Shown here: positions 33,691 to 43,896 of the stretch, in pieces
How positions within the stretch are numbered: the stretch's first letter is position 1
How the letters are laid out: each line of letters starts with the position of its first letter
Source of the DNA: Synaphobranchus kaupii
Lineage: Eukaryota > Chordata > Actinopteri > Anguilliformes > Synaphobranchidae
Direction: 5' to 3'
Length of the DNA: 64,000 nucleotides
Assembly (NCBI GenBank): GCA_029718625.1
Contig: CM056376.1
Span: forward strand, 78,057,386 to 78,121,385
Made by a program: the position numbers and the translations under genes
The notes under the pieces: model-generated
Databases searched by the model: none
The model's input: the letters and a program-made list of their open reading frames with translations, nothing else
What the model was told of the DNA's origin: nothing

Positions 33691-34693
33691 AAACAGTTTC
33701 TCATAAAACAGCTGAATATGTCATATTTCTCTTACCTATATTTTCTACACTATTTTATGACTGGCATGCCATGTATACATTTTAGTTTCTGTCTTTTTTT
33801 ATTAGTTTGATAATTAATCATAATTAGGCATTTATCATATTATCAAATAATACTAATTCGTCAATTAAATGCTGCTTTTGTGTCAGTAATAAGTGGGAAC
33901 ACTTTAGAGCTAATATAGGACAAACACTGAAAGCATTTTGGTCAGAGATGTGCACCACTGCACAGCTGTGGGGAGTGAACACCTCTGTTCAAAGTGAACA
34001 GCTGAATTAAATTGAGCTGTACTACAGTAGAGCTACAGTACACTGTACTACATAGAGGGGATCAATTCCAGTTGTTGGGGACCAAAATGTTTTCTGATTT
34101 CTTTGACATTTGTTGAAGTGAACTTATTACTGATATAACAGTAACTGACATGTATGATATAACTGACATGTAATCTACGATTTATTAGCATTTCATAAAA
34201 AATATGACTAACAGACAATTATGGTTAATTGGCATAATTATAAAGAAAAACAAGTCATCATATAAAATGTACACATGGCACAAGATTTACAAAGCAGCAT
34301 AGATAATCAGGTTAGGAACAGAGGTTGAGGTTTTGCATAGCAAACATGTGGCAGGTGTTTTATGTTTTCTGGAAAACTGGTGTTTCCGATATTTTGTGTG
34401 CAGAATCTACAATGGCAGAATCATCTGAAAATTTTTGTAGATGACAGGAGGCATAACTGCTCCTGCAGTCAGCTTAGTTGTGTATAATGTAAAAAAAACA
34501 AAAAAAAACAAGACTGTGCCTTGGGGAGCACCCATATGTGTTAAGACGGTATCTTATAAAACATGACTAGGCAGTCTTAGCCATTGAGGCCTATTTGTAA
34601 GAGTCTAGAATCCACAATATTCTGGATTGGTGTAAGTACATGACGAGTAGGTGTGGTTAAATCGTGTTGAAAGCACTGGGGATGTAGTAGTAG
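33660..34693. other. Unannotated; possible Tc1-type end at left
   Basis: No gene. It starts with TACAGGGGGTGGACAAAGTC, which looks like a Tc1-type terminus abutting the LINE, but I find no matching right end, so it would be truncated. The rest is AT-rich and without recognised features. Confidence 0.35.
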
Positions 34694-34695
34694 TA

Positions 34696-36312
34696 CAGTC
34701 AAGCCGGAAAGTCTCCCCACCCCTTTCACCTTCTCCACGTTTTATTACGTTACAGACTTATACTACAATAGATTGAGTTCATTTTTTGCCTCAAACATCT
34801 ACACACAATAGCCAATAATGACGAAGTGAAAACAGGTTTTTAGAAAATATGCAATTTTATTTTACTGACAAAAATAGGTTATTTAGGGGTTACATATCTG
34901 TACACACCCTTAGCCTAATACTTGGTTGCTGCACCTTTGGCAGCGATTACAGCTTCAAGGCATCTTGGGAAAGAAGCTACGAGCTTGGCACACTTGTTTC
35001 TGGACATTTTTGCCCATTCCTCTTGGCATATCCTTGCAAGCTCCGTCAGGTTGGATGGGGAGCGTCGGTACACAGCCATTTTCAGCTCTTTCCATAGATG
35101 TTCAATTGGATTCAGGTCTGGGCTCTGGCTGGGCCACTCAAGGACATGCACAGACTTTCTCCGAAGCCACTCCTTTGTTCTCTTGGCTGTATGCTTCGGG
35201 TCGTTGTCATGTTGGAAGGTAAACCTTCGCCCCAGTCTGAGGTCCAGAGCGCTCTGGAGCAGGTTTTCTTCAAGGATCTCTGTGTACTTAGCTGCATTCA
35301 TCTTTCCCTCTATCAGGACTAGTCGCCCCGTTCCCGCTGCTGAAAAACATCCCCACATCATGATGCTGCCACCGCCATGCTTCACTGTAGGGATGGTATT
35401 AGCCAGGTGATGAGCGGTGCCTGGTTTCCTCCAGACGTGACGCTTGGTATTCAGGCCAAAAAGTTCAATTTTGGTTTCATCAGACCAGAGAATCTTGATT
35501 CTCATGGTTTGAGAGTCCTCTAGGTGCCTTTTGGCAAACTCCAAGCGGGCTGTGATGTGCCTTTTACTAAGGAGGGGCTTCCGTCTGGCCACTACCATAA
35601 AGGCCTGATTGGTGGAGTGCTGCCTGGATGGTTGATCTTCTGAAATGTTCTCCCATCTCCACAAGGATACGCTGGAGCTCTGTCAGAGTGACCCTCGGGT
35701 TCCTGCTCACCTCCCTGGCCAAGGCCCGTCTTCCCCGATTGCTCAGTTTGGCCGGGCGGCCAGGTCTAGGAAGATTCTTGGTGGTTCCAAACTTCTTCCA
35801 TTTACGAATGATGGTGGCCACTGTGCTCTTTGGGACCTGTAAAGCTGCAGACCCTTCTCCAGATCTATGCCTTGACACAATCCTGTTTCTGAGGTCTGCA
35901 GATAATTCCTTTGACCCCATGGCTTGGAGTTTGCTCTGACATGCACTGTCAACTGTGGGACCTTATATAGGCAGGTGTTGGCAATCCCCAATCATGTCCA
36001 ATCAATTGAATTTATCACAGGTGGACTCCAATTAAGTTGTAGAAACATCTCAAGCAGTATCAGTGGAAACAAAATGCACCTCAGCTCACTTTTGGGTGTC
36101 ATATCAAAGGGTGTGCACACTTGTGTACATATGATATTTTACATTTTGATTTTTTATAAATTAGCACAAATGTCTAAAAACCTGTTTTCACTTTGTCATT
36201 ATCGGCTATTTTGTGTAGAATTTTGAGACAAAAAATTAACTCAATCTATTGTAGAATATGTCTGTAACGTAATAAAAGGTGAAAGGGGTAGGGAGACTTT
36301 CTGGCTTGACTG
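34696..36312 (-). mobile_element. Tc1-like transposon, nearly complete
   Basis: The ends are CAGTCAAGCCGGAAAGTCTC (34696) and GAGACTTTCTGGCTTGACTG (36312) with TA outside each (34694-34695, 36313-36314). Inverted repeats run for about 170 bp and include the pair AAGTGAAAACAGGTTTTTAG / CTAAAAACCTGTTTTCACTT. At 1617 bp it has full length. The transposase frame is interrupted mainly once (next entry). The target lies in a TAGTAGTA stretch. Confidence 0.95.
34915..35920 (-). pseudogene. Tc1 transposase with one main frameshift
   Basis: The N-terminal frame (35920-35567) starts MGSKELSADLRNRIVSRHRS and carries the first helix-turn-helix (STVATIIRKWKKFGTTKN) and the GRPAKLSNRG linker with the second DNA-binding region. 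Near 35600 the frame shifts by one base; the second frame (to 34915) continues [31 protein letters not shown] (first D), [22 protein letters not shown] (second D) and [11 protein letters not shown] (E), ending GAATKY at a stop. All DD34E residues are present. I see no stop inside either frame. It lost function by one small indel, so it is young or under-decayed compared with the other Tc1 copies here. Confidence 0.93.
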
Positions 36313-36314
36313 TA

Positions 36315-37289
36315 GTAGTACTTTATTGATCCCAAATGGGAAATTTCTTCTTCAATCGTTGTTACACTCCAGTAATACACAATAAATATAACACAGAAGA
36401 TATTGGATAATATGACACAAGATAATACATGTGTACATCATTACATGGAAGCCAGACCAGAGAAGGGATCAGCTATTCTTTTGTTTTTTGTTAGTGGACA
36501 ATGATACAATTTGCAGCAGGTTGTGCATCTGTCAAGTTGCAAAGTTGAATTTCCCTGCAGAATGGAACGATGCATCTGTTAAAAAAAATAATAATCATAA
36601 CAGTGTAAGTACAATAACATTTAAAATGGCTCTTTGTCGTGATTGACACAGATTCCTATGTCATCATATTTCATATTTAATACAGTACAATAACTTAAAT
36701 CGTTCGTACAAATAATCATTGTCAATAATAACATTGCATGTTGACTATCTGTAATTATATTTTTAATTTCATGAATTGATTCTGATTGTGGCTATAAAAG
36801 CATGAACTGGCTCACTCCCAGTCACGTTTATATTCTTTATAGATAGCGTTGGGGACCCAAGGTTGCCATTACTTGGGTGACTATTTACTGGCCAGGCCAA
36901 AAGGATCCATTTATCACCCCCTCCCCCACAAAAAAACAATGGTAAAAAAAAACAATCAGTGAGTGAGCCTCTCGGGGACGCGCGCCACAATTTTGATAGG
37001 CAGGTTAAGACCTCCTCCTGGCTGAGAGCTGCCCTGATTGGATGTTGGCTACAGGGAGCGCAGAAAAACTGAAGTCCCTGAAAATCTGTCCTGGGACGGC
37101 CACAGATATCGGATTTTTTCCCAGAGCAGATTTATTGCTAGCTGTCGGAATGTGAAGAGAATTTCACCAGATATTACCCAAAAAAAATCGCATACCCCAG
37201 CTTTAAGTTTAAATGTCAGTTTTTGTCCCATTGAAATGAATGGTGGAATGTTGACCCTTGTGATGTCACAATGTGTTAGAGTTTATTGG
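36315..37289. other. No gene seen
   Basis: The first bases (TACTTTATTGATCCCAAATG GGAAATT, 36320 on) resemble a LINE-derived tail common in fish genomes. The remainder has no recognised feature except AT-rich sequence. Confidence 0.35.
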
Positions 37290-37466
37290 GATGGCAGGTA
37301 TGCCATCCGCCAAGTTACGGCTTGGCGGGGCATGCCCCATACCTATACAGCACCGAGAGTTTGGCACTTTTCAGGGTTTCCTACAGAAGTAATCACAATG
37401 ACCACAGACTCTCAGCCCTTAAAAACATTAACTTCTCTATGTTCTGACCTCATGTAACCACACAGC
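37290..37466 (+). repeat. Hairpin-bearing repeat, copy 1
   Basis: About 177 bp repeated in opposite orientation at 49756-49938. It contains the hairpin CCGCCAAGTTACGGCTTGGCGG and neighbouring palindromes (GGCAGGTATGCC, GGGGCATGCCCC), then CACTTTTCAGGGTTTCCTAC and ends near CATGTAACCACACAG. The family is unknown to me. Confidence 0.75.
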
Positions 37467-37524
37467 ATTCAGATAGAACTTCACACATCCACACAATAAA
37501 GCCCCAAACTTTATTAAAAACGCT

Positions 37525-37800
37525 TCAAAGCTACTGTGGCCTACTTGTTACAGTTACTGCCTCTCACATAGAGGATTGGGGGTTCGAGCCCAACAGGACA
37601 CAAATATATTTTCGACAAAAACAATGTGCAACTGTTAAATACTTTTCATTTATTACTTACTGTTATTATTTTCACATTAACAAATGTATTTTTATTGCAA
37701 AGGCAAAAGACGTTTCCAATATTAACTGTTCAATGTTTCACTTGTATTTCACTTGTACTACAGCGAAATGGTGAAAGTCAGACACTGACAAATGGCCTAT
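37525..37800 (+). mobile_element. tRNA-derived SINE-like unit 1
   Basis: A tRNA-like head at 37530-37600 with A box TGGCCTACTTG and B box GGTTCGAGCC spaced 44 bp, the normal tRNA spacing. TTGGG/CCCAA can form the T stem and CCTC/GAGG an anticodon stem. The body follows with TTTTTATTGCAAAGGCAAA and TATTAACTGTTCA, repeated in unit 2. Mispairing in the acceptor region argues against a working tRNA gene. Confidence 0.6.
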
Positions 37801-37817
37801 AGCCTGTATCATGTGAC

Positions 37818-38010
37818 TGTATCCGTTTGGTCTTCTGGTTAGCGTCAAGCCTTAGAATGCGAGAGGTCGGTTTGTACCCTGGTTGGTACCAAAGTGTAAT
37901 TTCATTTTGGTCTCAAACAGTGTGCACATGTTCTGGTTTTCTCATACAAGAATGTTTTTTTATTGCAAAGGCAAAGACACGTTTACAGTATTAACTGTTC
38001 ACTAGTAGCC
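37818..38010 (+). mobile_element. tRNA-derived SINE-like unit 2
   Basis: The head at about 37825-37895 reads TTTGGTCTTCTGGTTAGCGT (A-box region) and GGTCGGTTTGTACCCTGG (decayed B box), then a body with TTTTTTTATTGCAAAGGCAA and AGTATTAACTGTTCACTAG, matching unit 1. Both units lie head to tail on the same strand. The B box is less well preserved than in unit 1. Confidence 0.55.
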
Positions 38011-39281
38011 TGTTAGTTAAACAATTCAGTCACTGGACACAATAGGCTAGCTAACGTTATGGCAACAGGTATCCCATGGCCATTTGTCAAGCAAAGAAAA
38101 AAGTTTCAATGCAGAATATCATCTGGTTAACATCGCGTTGTTGCACTAATGTAAAAAAATTATTCTATAAATAACGGTGCCATTGGCTACATATTTTAAT
38201 CTCACACAAATGCAGACAAAAAATTTTGTCTGTGTGGAGCCTGCTGTGCTCTTGTGCCAAGGTCATGTCTAGACTCACTGTGGAAACCGAACCTTCAACG
38301 CTCGCCTCGGCCAACATTTCTTTATTATGTCTTCATTCATTTCTTCACTTCAGCTCTGTTCAGTTTATCCTTTTCACACATAACACAACGTCACTATAAA
38401 ATTAACTACTAGGAAAATTAAGAATTTACGATAATACATTAAGAATTGATGATAGCCTGCTATAAACTGCAATCCCTTAAGAGATCAGATTTATAAACCT
38501 CCAATTACCCAAACATATCTATTTCATGTTTAGTCCCTTAAAGAAATTTGAATAGCCTCCGAACATTGCTCTAGTCTACGCTACTCTGCAGACCATGTAG
38601 CTTACTGCAAACACTTTTAATTATAATAATAATAAGAAGAATAATCTCTGGTAGGCTACTTTCTTCAATTATTTAATGCAACTTGACCCTGTGTTTCTTC
38701 ATCTTACCATCTCAAGAGAATGTGGTCAATGACACTGTATGTTCCACATCAAACTGTAAAATGAGAATAATTATAATGGAAATACTCTGATTCTGTGTTG
38801 CAACTTGCACTTAGAAATTAAACAGAAAAATTACTACACTATAGGGCATGTTTGAACAATTGTCTGCATCCACTGTTTTTGGTCTATGAAAAGCACAGAA
38901 TGAATAAAATGTATTATTATTATTATGTATTTATTGATTTATTTATTTGGAATATTTGGATTTCTATCAAAACCTGTGTGGTCCCACAGAGCCTAGATAT
39001 CCTTGTGTTCACAAATTTCTGTTTGCAAATATCATAACTATTCGATACGTTCGTAAAAATGCTATATGTACGCTATTTTCTAGGTAAAAATATTACTAAT
39101 TTTTATCTGCATTTATTTATTCATCCCCCCTTTCTCGATTGTACATGATGTTTCTTGATACGTCAGTCTCTTATTGTACATGATGTTTCTTGATACGAGA
39201 AACGTCAGTCAGCTGCTAGTCAGGAAGCAGGTACAAGCTATATGCGTTGCTATACTGAAGATTACTTTCATTTTTCAAGTG
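38011..39281. other. No gene seen; one short tandem duplication
   Basis: AT-rich sequence. At about 39138-39197 the segment ATTGTACATGATGTTTCTTG plus ATACG occurs twice about 38 bp apart. A (TTAT)n-like stretch lies near 38915-38945. No coding region recognised. Confidence 0.45.
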
Positions 39282-39286
39282 GTGTT

Positions 39287-39457
39287 TGTAAGATACTAAT
39301 GTAGTATATCTGTGCGAGCAGGAACGAGACGAGTTGCAACGTCTAGTTTACAACTTTATTGACTGCCTGTACACAACAACTACGGCATGCCTCGAGGGAC
39401 ATGCACGCACCGTACTGCCCTTAAAGGCACAGTAGCAATTGCAACATATACATTACA
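39287..39457 (-). repeat. 3' LTR of the mag-like element
   Basis: 171 bp; on the minus strand it starts TGTAATGTATATG and ends TAGTATCTTACA. It differs from the 5' LTR only at one A/G position (about 39430 against 44040). Confidence 0.95.
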
Positions 39458-39471
39458 TCCCCCTTCCTCAG
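39458..39471 (-). other. Polypurine tract of the mag-like element
   Basis: On the minus strand GAGGAAGGGGGA lies directly before the 3' LTR. Confidence 0.85.
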
Positions 39472-39808
39472 TAATGAAATGCATAAATGTAAATAACTCA
39501 CATGTCAGACATCTTATCAGACTTATAGTCATAGTGCAAATGTTTCAGTTCTTCAGTGATATAAACAAATCAAACCGATGTCTGTCCCATCAGTGTCCAA
39601 TGTCTCATGCACTCACAACATTGCTAAACTGAACTTAGTAACTCAATTCAAGTTTCAATCTTGTTCACTTGTTAACATTCCTAGAAATTAAAACATAACT
39701 GAATTTCTAGTACTAACTTGGAAGGAGAGGTTCAAGCACGTCACTTCCTCAGACGTCCTCAGCACGCCTGTCCCTGACTGCACTATACTGAACTCTACTG
39801 TACTCAGT

Positions 39809-40721
39809 TCACAAGTCTAGTCTATTGGGAGGCTTTACGACTCTGCCCCGTCTAGTAGTATGGAGTTCACCTGGGGCTTGTGGGGGGCGCTGGGGTACCT
39901 CCGGTTGTGCTGTAGGTCTACGAGGTGAAGGGTACTGTTCAGGGGGGGGCTGCAGGGGGTTGTTGCTCCTTTGGCACTGTTGTCTCCGGCCGCTCATGCC
40001 AGAGTTCATCATCACACCACACATGGCGTGACCGGTTGGCGGCTGCAGTGCTGGTGCGGAGGTGTTGACTGTTTCGGCGGAATGTCTTGCCTCCACTCTC
40101 CACGACGAAGGATCGTGGCGTGTCGTGCTGCTGAACTATGACTCCAGGGGTCCATCGCTGATGGCCAGGGTACGGTTGCATCCGTACCTCCTCTCCAGGT
40201 CGCAGGTCGGTTCGGGGGCGGCCAGCTCTTTTGCGGTCGTGGTAGAACTTCTGTGCGTGCTTGGTCTTGTCTAGCTGGTGCTTGACTCTGAGGGGGTCAT
40301 AGTTCATTGGTTCAAGTAGGGCACGAGCAGTGGGCAGGGTGTTGCGAGGCCTTCTGCCCATGAGCAGCTGAGCTGGTGACAGGCCAACTGACTCCAATGG
40401 TGTGGTTACGTAGTCTAGTAGAGCTAGGTGTTTGTCGGGTGCTTTACTCCACAGCCTCTTGATGGTCTGCACCGCGCGTTCAGCTTCTCCATTGGAGTGC
40501 GGTGTGTGTGGTGAGGATGTTTTGTGAACAATCCCGTAGCTCTTACAGAACTCCTTGAATTCCTCTGCTGAATACTGAGGGCCGTTATCTGTCCTCAGAG
40601 TGGCAGGGATACCGTGCCTACTGAACTGATTCTTCAGAGCTTCGATGGTAGTACGGCTCCGCTGGTCTTTGAGTTCGCTGACTTCGATGTACTTGGAGTA
40701 GTAATCCACCAGGATCACGTA
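39809..40721 (-). pseudogene. Integrase core and C-terminus of mag-like pol
   Basis: Begins right after an in-frame TAG (40722-40724) with YVILVDYYSKYIEV (first catalytic D), LRTDNGPQYSAEEF (second D) and HTPHSNGEAERAVQTIKRLW (E). It continues through ESVGLSPAQLLMGRRPRNTL, FYHDRKRAGRPRTDLRPGEE and TPGVIVQQHDTPRSFVVES to a proline-rich tail. In a run of G near 39942-39948 the frame shifts; the other frame carries the end QAPGELHTTRRGRVVKPPNR, stopping at 39809. Function: integration of the cDNA. Except for the stop and the frameshift the domain is well preserved. Confidence 0.92.
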
Positions 40722-40931
40722 CTACTTGCCTTCGAACTCGAACAGGTCAGAGGCTACTTTTTCAAACGGCAGCTCTGGTGTTTCTGTGGGCATAAGTGGC
40801 TGTTTTGGAAGTCTGTTCTGGATTTCAGCACACTTACTGCAGTTTCTTATCATGAGTTCGATCTCGGCGCTCATGCCTGGCCAGTAGAGCACTTCACGTG
40901 CCCGCTGCTTGCTCTTCACCATTCCGAGGTG
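40722..40931 (-). pseudogene. Integrase zinc domain of mag-like pol, between two stops
   Basis: Same frame as the long ORF upstream, bounded by TGA (40932-40934) and TAG (40722-40724). It reads HLGMVKSKQRAREVLYWPGM and IRNCSKCAEIQNRLPKQPL, i.e. the H-H-C-C zinc domain, of which one histidine (IHQ) lies upstream of the TGA. Then PFEKVASDLFEFEGK leads into the catalytic core. Confidence 0.9.
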
Positions 40932-43844
40932 TCACTGGTGTATGAGCTCCAACATGTGTTTACGCATGGTGGGGGGCACAACGATGCGCATTCCCTTGTA
41001 CACTATGCCATCAGACACAGCTAGTTGACTCCTAGAGTCCCAGTACGGTTGAACAGGGGTTTGTACGTCTCTCCTGTCGTCTGGCCATCCTTGCTGGATC
41101 GTCTGCTGGAGCAGTCCTAGCTCCTCTTTGGTGCATTCTTGTAGTTCGGCATACCTCTCGTCGGTCACCGACACAAAGTTGAGCATGGAGACACTCTCCA
41201 TACTGCCTGCCTCTGGTGTGTTGTCTGGCAGCTGTGCCCTGGACAGGGTGTCCGGGAGCTCCATGTCCTTTCCTCTTCTGTATTTCACTGCGATGTCGTA
41301 CCACTGCAGGCTCAGGCGCATTCTCTGGATGCGCATGGGAGTGGAGAGCAGCGGCTTCTTGTAGATGTCTTCAAGCGGTTTGTGGTCGTTGTATACTGTG
41401 ACGTGTTTCCCGAATATGAAATGGTGAAACTTGGTGCAGGCATGGACGATAGAGAGCATCTCCTTCTCGATTTGCGCGTAGCGCATCTCTGCGTTGTTCA
41501 TCGACCTGGAGGAGAAGGCAACGGGCTGGTTGTCCTGTAGCAGTACAGCTCCAAGTCCAAAGCTGCTGGCGTCACAGTGGATTTCCACAGGCTTCGTTAC
41601 ATCGAAGTACTTCAGCACCGGGTGATGCGTGCACAGGTGCTTGAGTCTCTCGAACGCCTGCTGCTGCGCCGGGTCCCATGTGAACTCAACGTCATTCTTC
41701 GTGAGTTGCCGCAGTGGAGCATCGATCTCACTTAGGTTTGGTATAAACTTTGACAGGTAGGTCACAAAGCCCAGGAAGCGGCGGACACCTTCCCTATCTG
41801 TTGGTGCTGGCATGCACCTTACTGCTTCCGTCTTGGCTGGGTCTGGCTTCAGGCCATCGGCTGTTATCAGGTGACCCACGTAGGGCACTGTCGATTGCCG
41901 GATGTGACACTTGTCGAAGTTCAGCTTTAAGTTGTAGCTTGTGGCTCTCTCGACGACTTCTCGGAGCGTTCTGTCGTGCTCCTCTATGGTGGGCGCTGCG
42001 ATGAGGATATCATCCATGATGCCTGTGGCTCCGCTGATGCCTTCCAGCATCTGGTCTATGATGCGCTGAAATATTTCTGGGGCACATTTTACGCCGAATG
42101 GTAACCTCAGCCACCTAAACCTCCCTATCGGGGTGTTGAAGGTTGTCAGGAAAGATGAAGCCTCATCTAATTCTATCTGCAGGAAACCTGACTTAGCGTC
42201 CAACACCGAGAACACTTTCGCATCGGGCATGGTTGACACAACCTCCTCTATGGTGCGCATGGGATAATGCTCCCTTTTGATCGCCACGTTTAAGTCACTT
42301 GGATCGATGCAAATTCTGATCTTGTCCTTGCGTGTGACTACGACCATGGAGCTGACCCACTCTGTGGGTTGGTCCACTTTAACAATGTGGCCATTTTCCA
42401 CCATTTCGTTGAGCTTTTCCACTATCTTAGCTCTGAGTGCAACGGGTTGGCGGCGCACCGGATGAACTACAGGCTTTGCATCAGGGTCTATTTTGATTGT
42501 GTACTTGCCTGGCAAGGTTCCTGTAGTGCGTGTTAGTTCTGGAAAATCCTCCAGACCAACTGGCCCGTGTGTGCTCTGTTTCTTTGAGGCATCATACACA
42601 GTGCTCACCTTGCTGGCATTTTGTATAGAGCCCAGCCTGACTATTAGGCCTAGGGCCTCGGCTGTTTTGCCACTGAGAACATTTTCTTGTTGAATGTCTA
42701 TTATTTCCAGCTCTGCTCGTATTTTGTGATTTTTGTATGCTAGTGGGAGATCGACTGCTGCGACCGGCTTCATCTTATGGTTAGAATAGCTCAGGAGAAT
42801 TTTGTTGGAGCGTTTCAGCTCGCCTGTGTGCATTAGTGACTGATACGAGTTGGTAGTCAGTGTGTTGCACTTTGCACCAGTATCTATTCTGAAGTCTACT
42901 CGCTGTGACAGAATATTGATTTCTACTCTCCACTTGTCATCTGCCACCATCGCTACTGGAGTCTCCTCTTGCGTCAGGTTTATGCCCAGTGTCTCCTCGT
43001 CCTCATACTGTGAGTCCTCTGACTCCACGTCCACTGAGCTCACTTTACGGCTGCGACAGACAGCAGCCCAGTGGTTTAGCTTTTTACAGTGTGAACATGT
43101 GGAGCCCTCTGCTGGGCATTTTCCCTCACTCCATGGATGTTTTGCATCTTTTCCACATTTAAAGCAGCTATTTGCCTTGTTTTCAGAGGTTTCTCTCTGC
43201 TGCATAGGTTTTGCCTGCTTATGGCTAAACTGGCCACGTGACTTTTTGTGGTGGGCTGCTCTAGACTGCTTTTCACTGAAAGCCATAGCTGACACTTTTG
43301 TATCCTCCTCTCTGACAATTCTCAATTGTTTTTGTGACATTTCGAATTGTTGGGGAATTTCTAATGCTTTAGCTAGTGTTAGGTCTTCTCCTTTATCCAA
43401 CAGTCTCTCCTGGACTCGTTTTTCTCTAACTCCTGCTATTATAGCATCAATTAACATGTCATCTGAGTTTGCATACTCACAGTCCAAAAGCATAATTCGC
43501 AGGTCTTTTACGAAGTGGTCGAAACTCTCTGTAGGACTTTGTTTTCTTTGTTTGAACCTGTGTCTTGCAATCCTTTTATTTTTTCGAGGTCTGATGTAAG
43601 CAGCAAATTTTTCCAGGACTTTTGCTGGGTCCTCCTTTTCACCATTGCCCCATTCCAGGGTCTTGTATATTTCTCTGCCTTGCTCGCCTATCCATGTTCC
43701 TAGCCATCCAGCTTTGGCTTTGTTCTCGAGCTCAGAAAGCGGACCGGCAAAAACGAAACCCACATGGCTACGGAACCGCTCGTATTCTTGATACAAATCT
43801 GCCGCATCCCAGTCAATTTTCGGGTGCTCGAACAAACTGGCCAT
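40932..43844 (-). CDS. Gag-Pro-RT-RNase H of mag-like element (long open frame)
   Basis: 970 codons without interruption, starting MASLFEHPKIDWDAADLYQE. Gag occupies about residues 1-220. Two zinc knuckles follow (CFKCGKDAKHPWSEGKC and CSHCKKLNHWAAVC, 227-263). The protease active site is RIDTGAKCNTL (319-329). Reverse transcriptase runs from about 470 with WVSSMVVVTRKDKIRICIDP, VLDAKSGFLQIEL and LPFGVKCAPEIFQ; the catalytic motif is IMDD (609-612) in place of the usual YxDD. RNase H has IHCDASSFGLG (D758), QIEKEM, YNDHKPL (D820) and PDTLSRA (D865). It ends HMLELIHQ at a TGA that cuts off integrase. The encoded enzymes through RNase H look complete. The start is the first ATG after the primer site and agrees with gag of this group. 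Confidence 0.93.
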   Translation of the reverse strand: MASLFEHPKIDWDAADLYQEYERFRSHVGFVFAGPLSELENKAKAGWLGTWIGEQGREIYKTLEWGNGEKEDPAKVLEKFAAYIRPRKNKRIARHRFKQRKQSPTESFDHFVKDLRIMLLDCEYANSDDMLIDAIIAGVREKRVQERLLDKGEDLTLAKALEIPQQFEMSQKQLRIVREEDTKVSAMAFSEKQSRAAHHKKSRGQFSHKQAKPMQQRETSENKANSCFKCGKDAKHPWSEGKCPAEGSTCSHCKKLNHWAAVCRSRKVSSVDVESEDSQYEDEETLGINLTQEETPVAMVADDKWRVEINILSQRVDFRIDTGAKCNTLTTNSYQSLMHTGELKRSNKILLSYSNHKMKPVAAVDLPLAYKNHKIRAELEIIDIQQENVLSGKTAEALGLIVRLGSIQNASKVSTVYDASKKQSTHGPVGLEDFPELTRTTGTLPGKYTIKIDPDAKPVVHPVRRQPVALRAKIVEKLNEMVENGHIVKVDQPTEWVSSMVVVTRKDKIRICIDPSDLNVAIKREHYPMRTIEEVVSTMPDAKVFSVLDAKSGFLQIELDEASSFLTTFNTPIGRFRWLRLPFGVKCAPEIFQRIIDQMLEGISGATGIMDDILIAAPTIEEHDRTLREVVERATSYNLKLNFDKCHIRQSTVPYVGHLITADGLKPDPAKTEAVRCMPAPTDREGVRRFLGFVTYLSKFIPNLSEIDAPLRQLTKNDVEFTWDPAQQQAFERLKHLCTHHPVLKYFDVTKPVEIHCDASSFGLGAVLLQDNQPVAFSSRSMNNAEMRYAQIEKEMLSIVHACTKFHHFIFGKHVTVYNDHKPLEDIYKKPLLSTPMRIQRMRLSLQWYDIAVKYRRGKDMELPDTLSRAQLPDNTPEAGSMESVSMLNFVSVTDERYAELQECTKEELGLLQQTIQQGWPDDRRDVQTPVQPYWDSRSQLAVSDGIVYKGMRIVVPPTMRKHMLELIHQ

Positions 43845-43879
43845 ATTGGCTGCGTGGTTAATGTTCTTACTGTAACTTT

Positions 43880-43896
43880 ACAGCTTTCTGACACCA
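43880..43896 (-). other. Primer-binding site of the mag-like element
   Basis: On the minus strand TGGTGTCAGAAAGCTG follows the 5' LTR directly. Its first nine bases match the complement of a leucine tRNA 3' end; the match ends there. Confidence 0.75.

Noticed and set aside
33660..33700. Complete Tc1 element starting TACAGGGGGTGGACAAAG
   Set aside because: The terminus looks Tc1-like but I found no matching inverted end or transposase downstream before 34693.
37530..37600. Functional tRNA gene
   Set aside because: Box spacing and T stem fit, but the acceptor stem does not pair well, the anticodon loop is irregular and a decayed second unit with the same body follows; a SINE-like origin is more likely.
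42850..43599. 249-codon plus-strand frame opposite gag of the mag-like element
   Set aside because: Antisense shadow of the 970-codon minus-strand frame containing zinc knuckles and protease.
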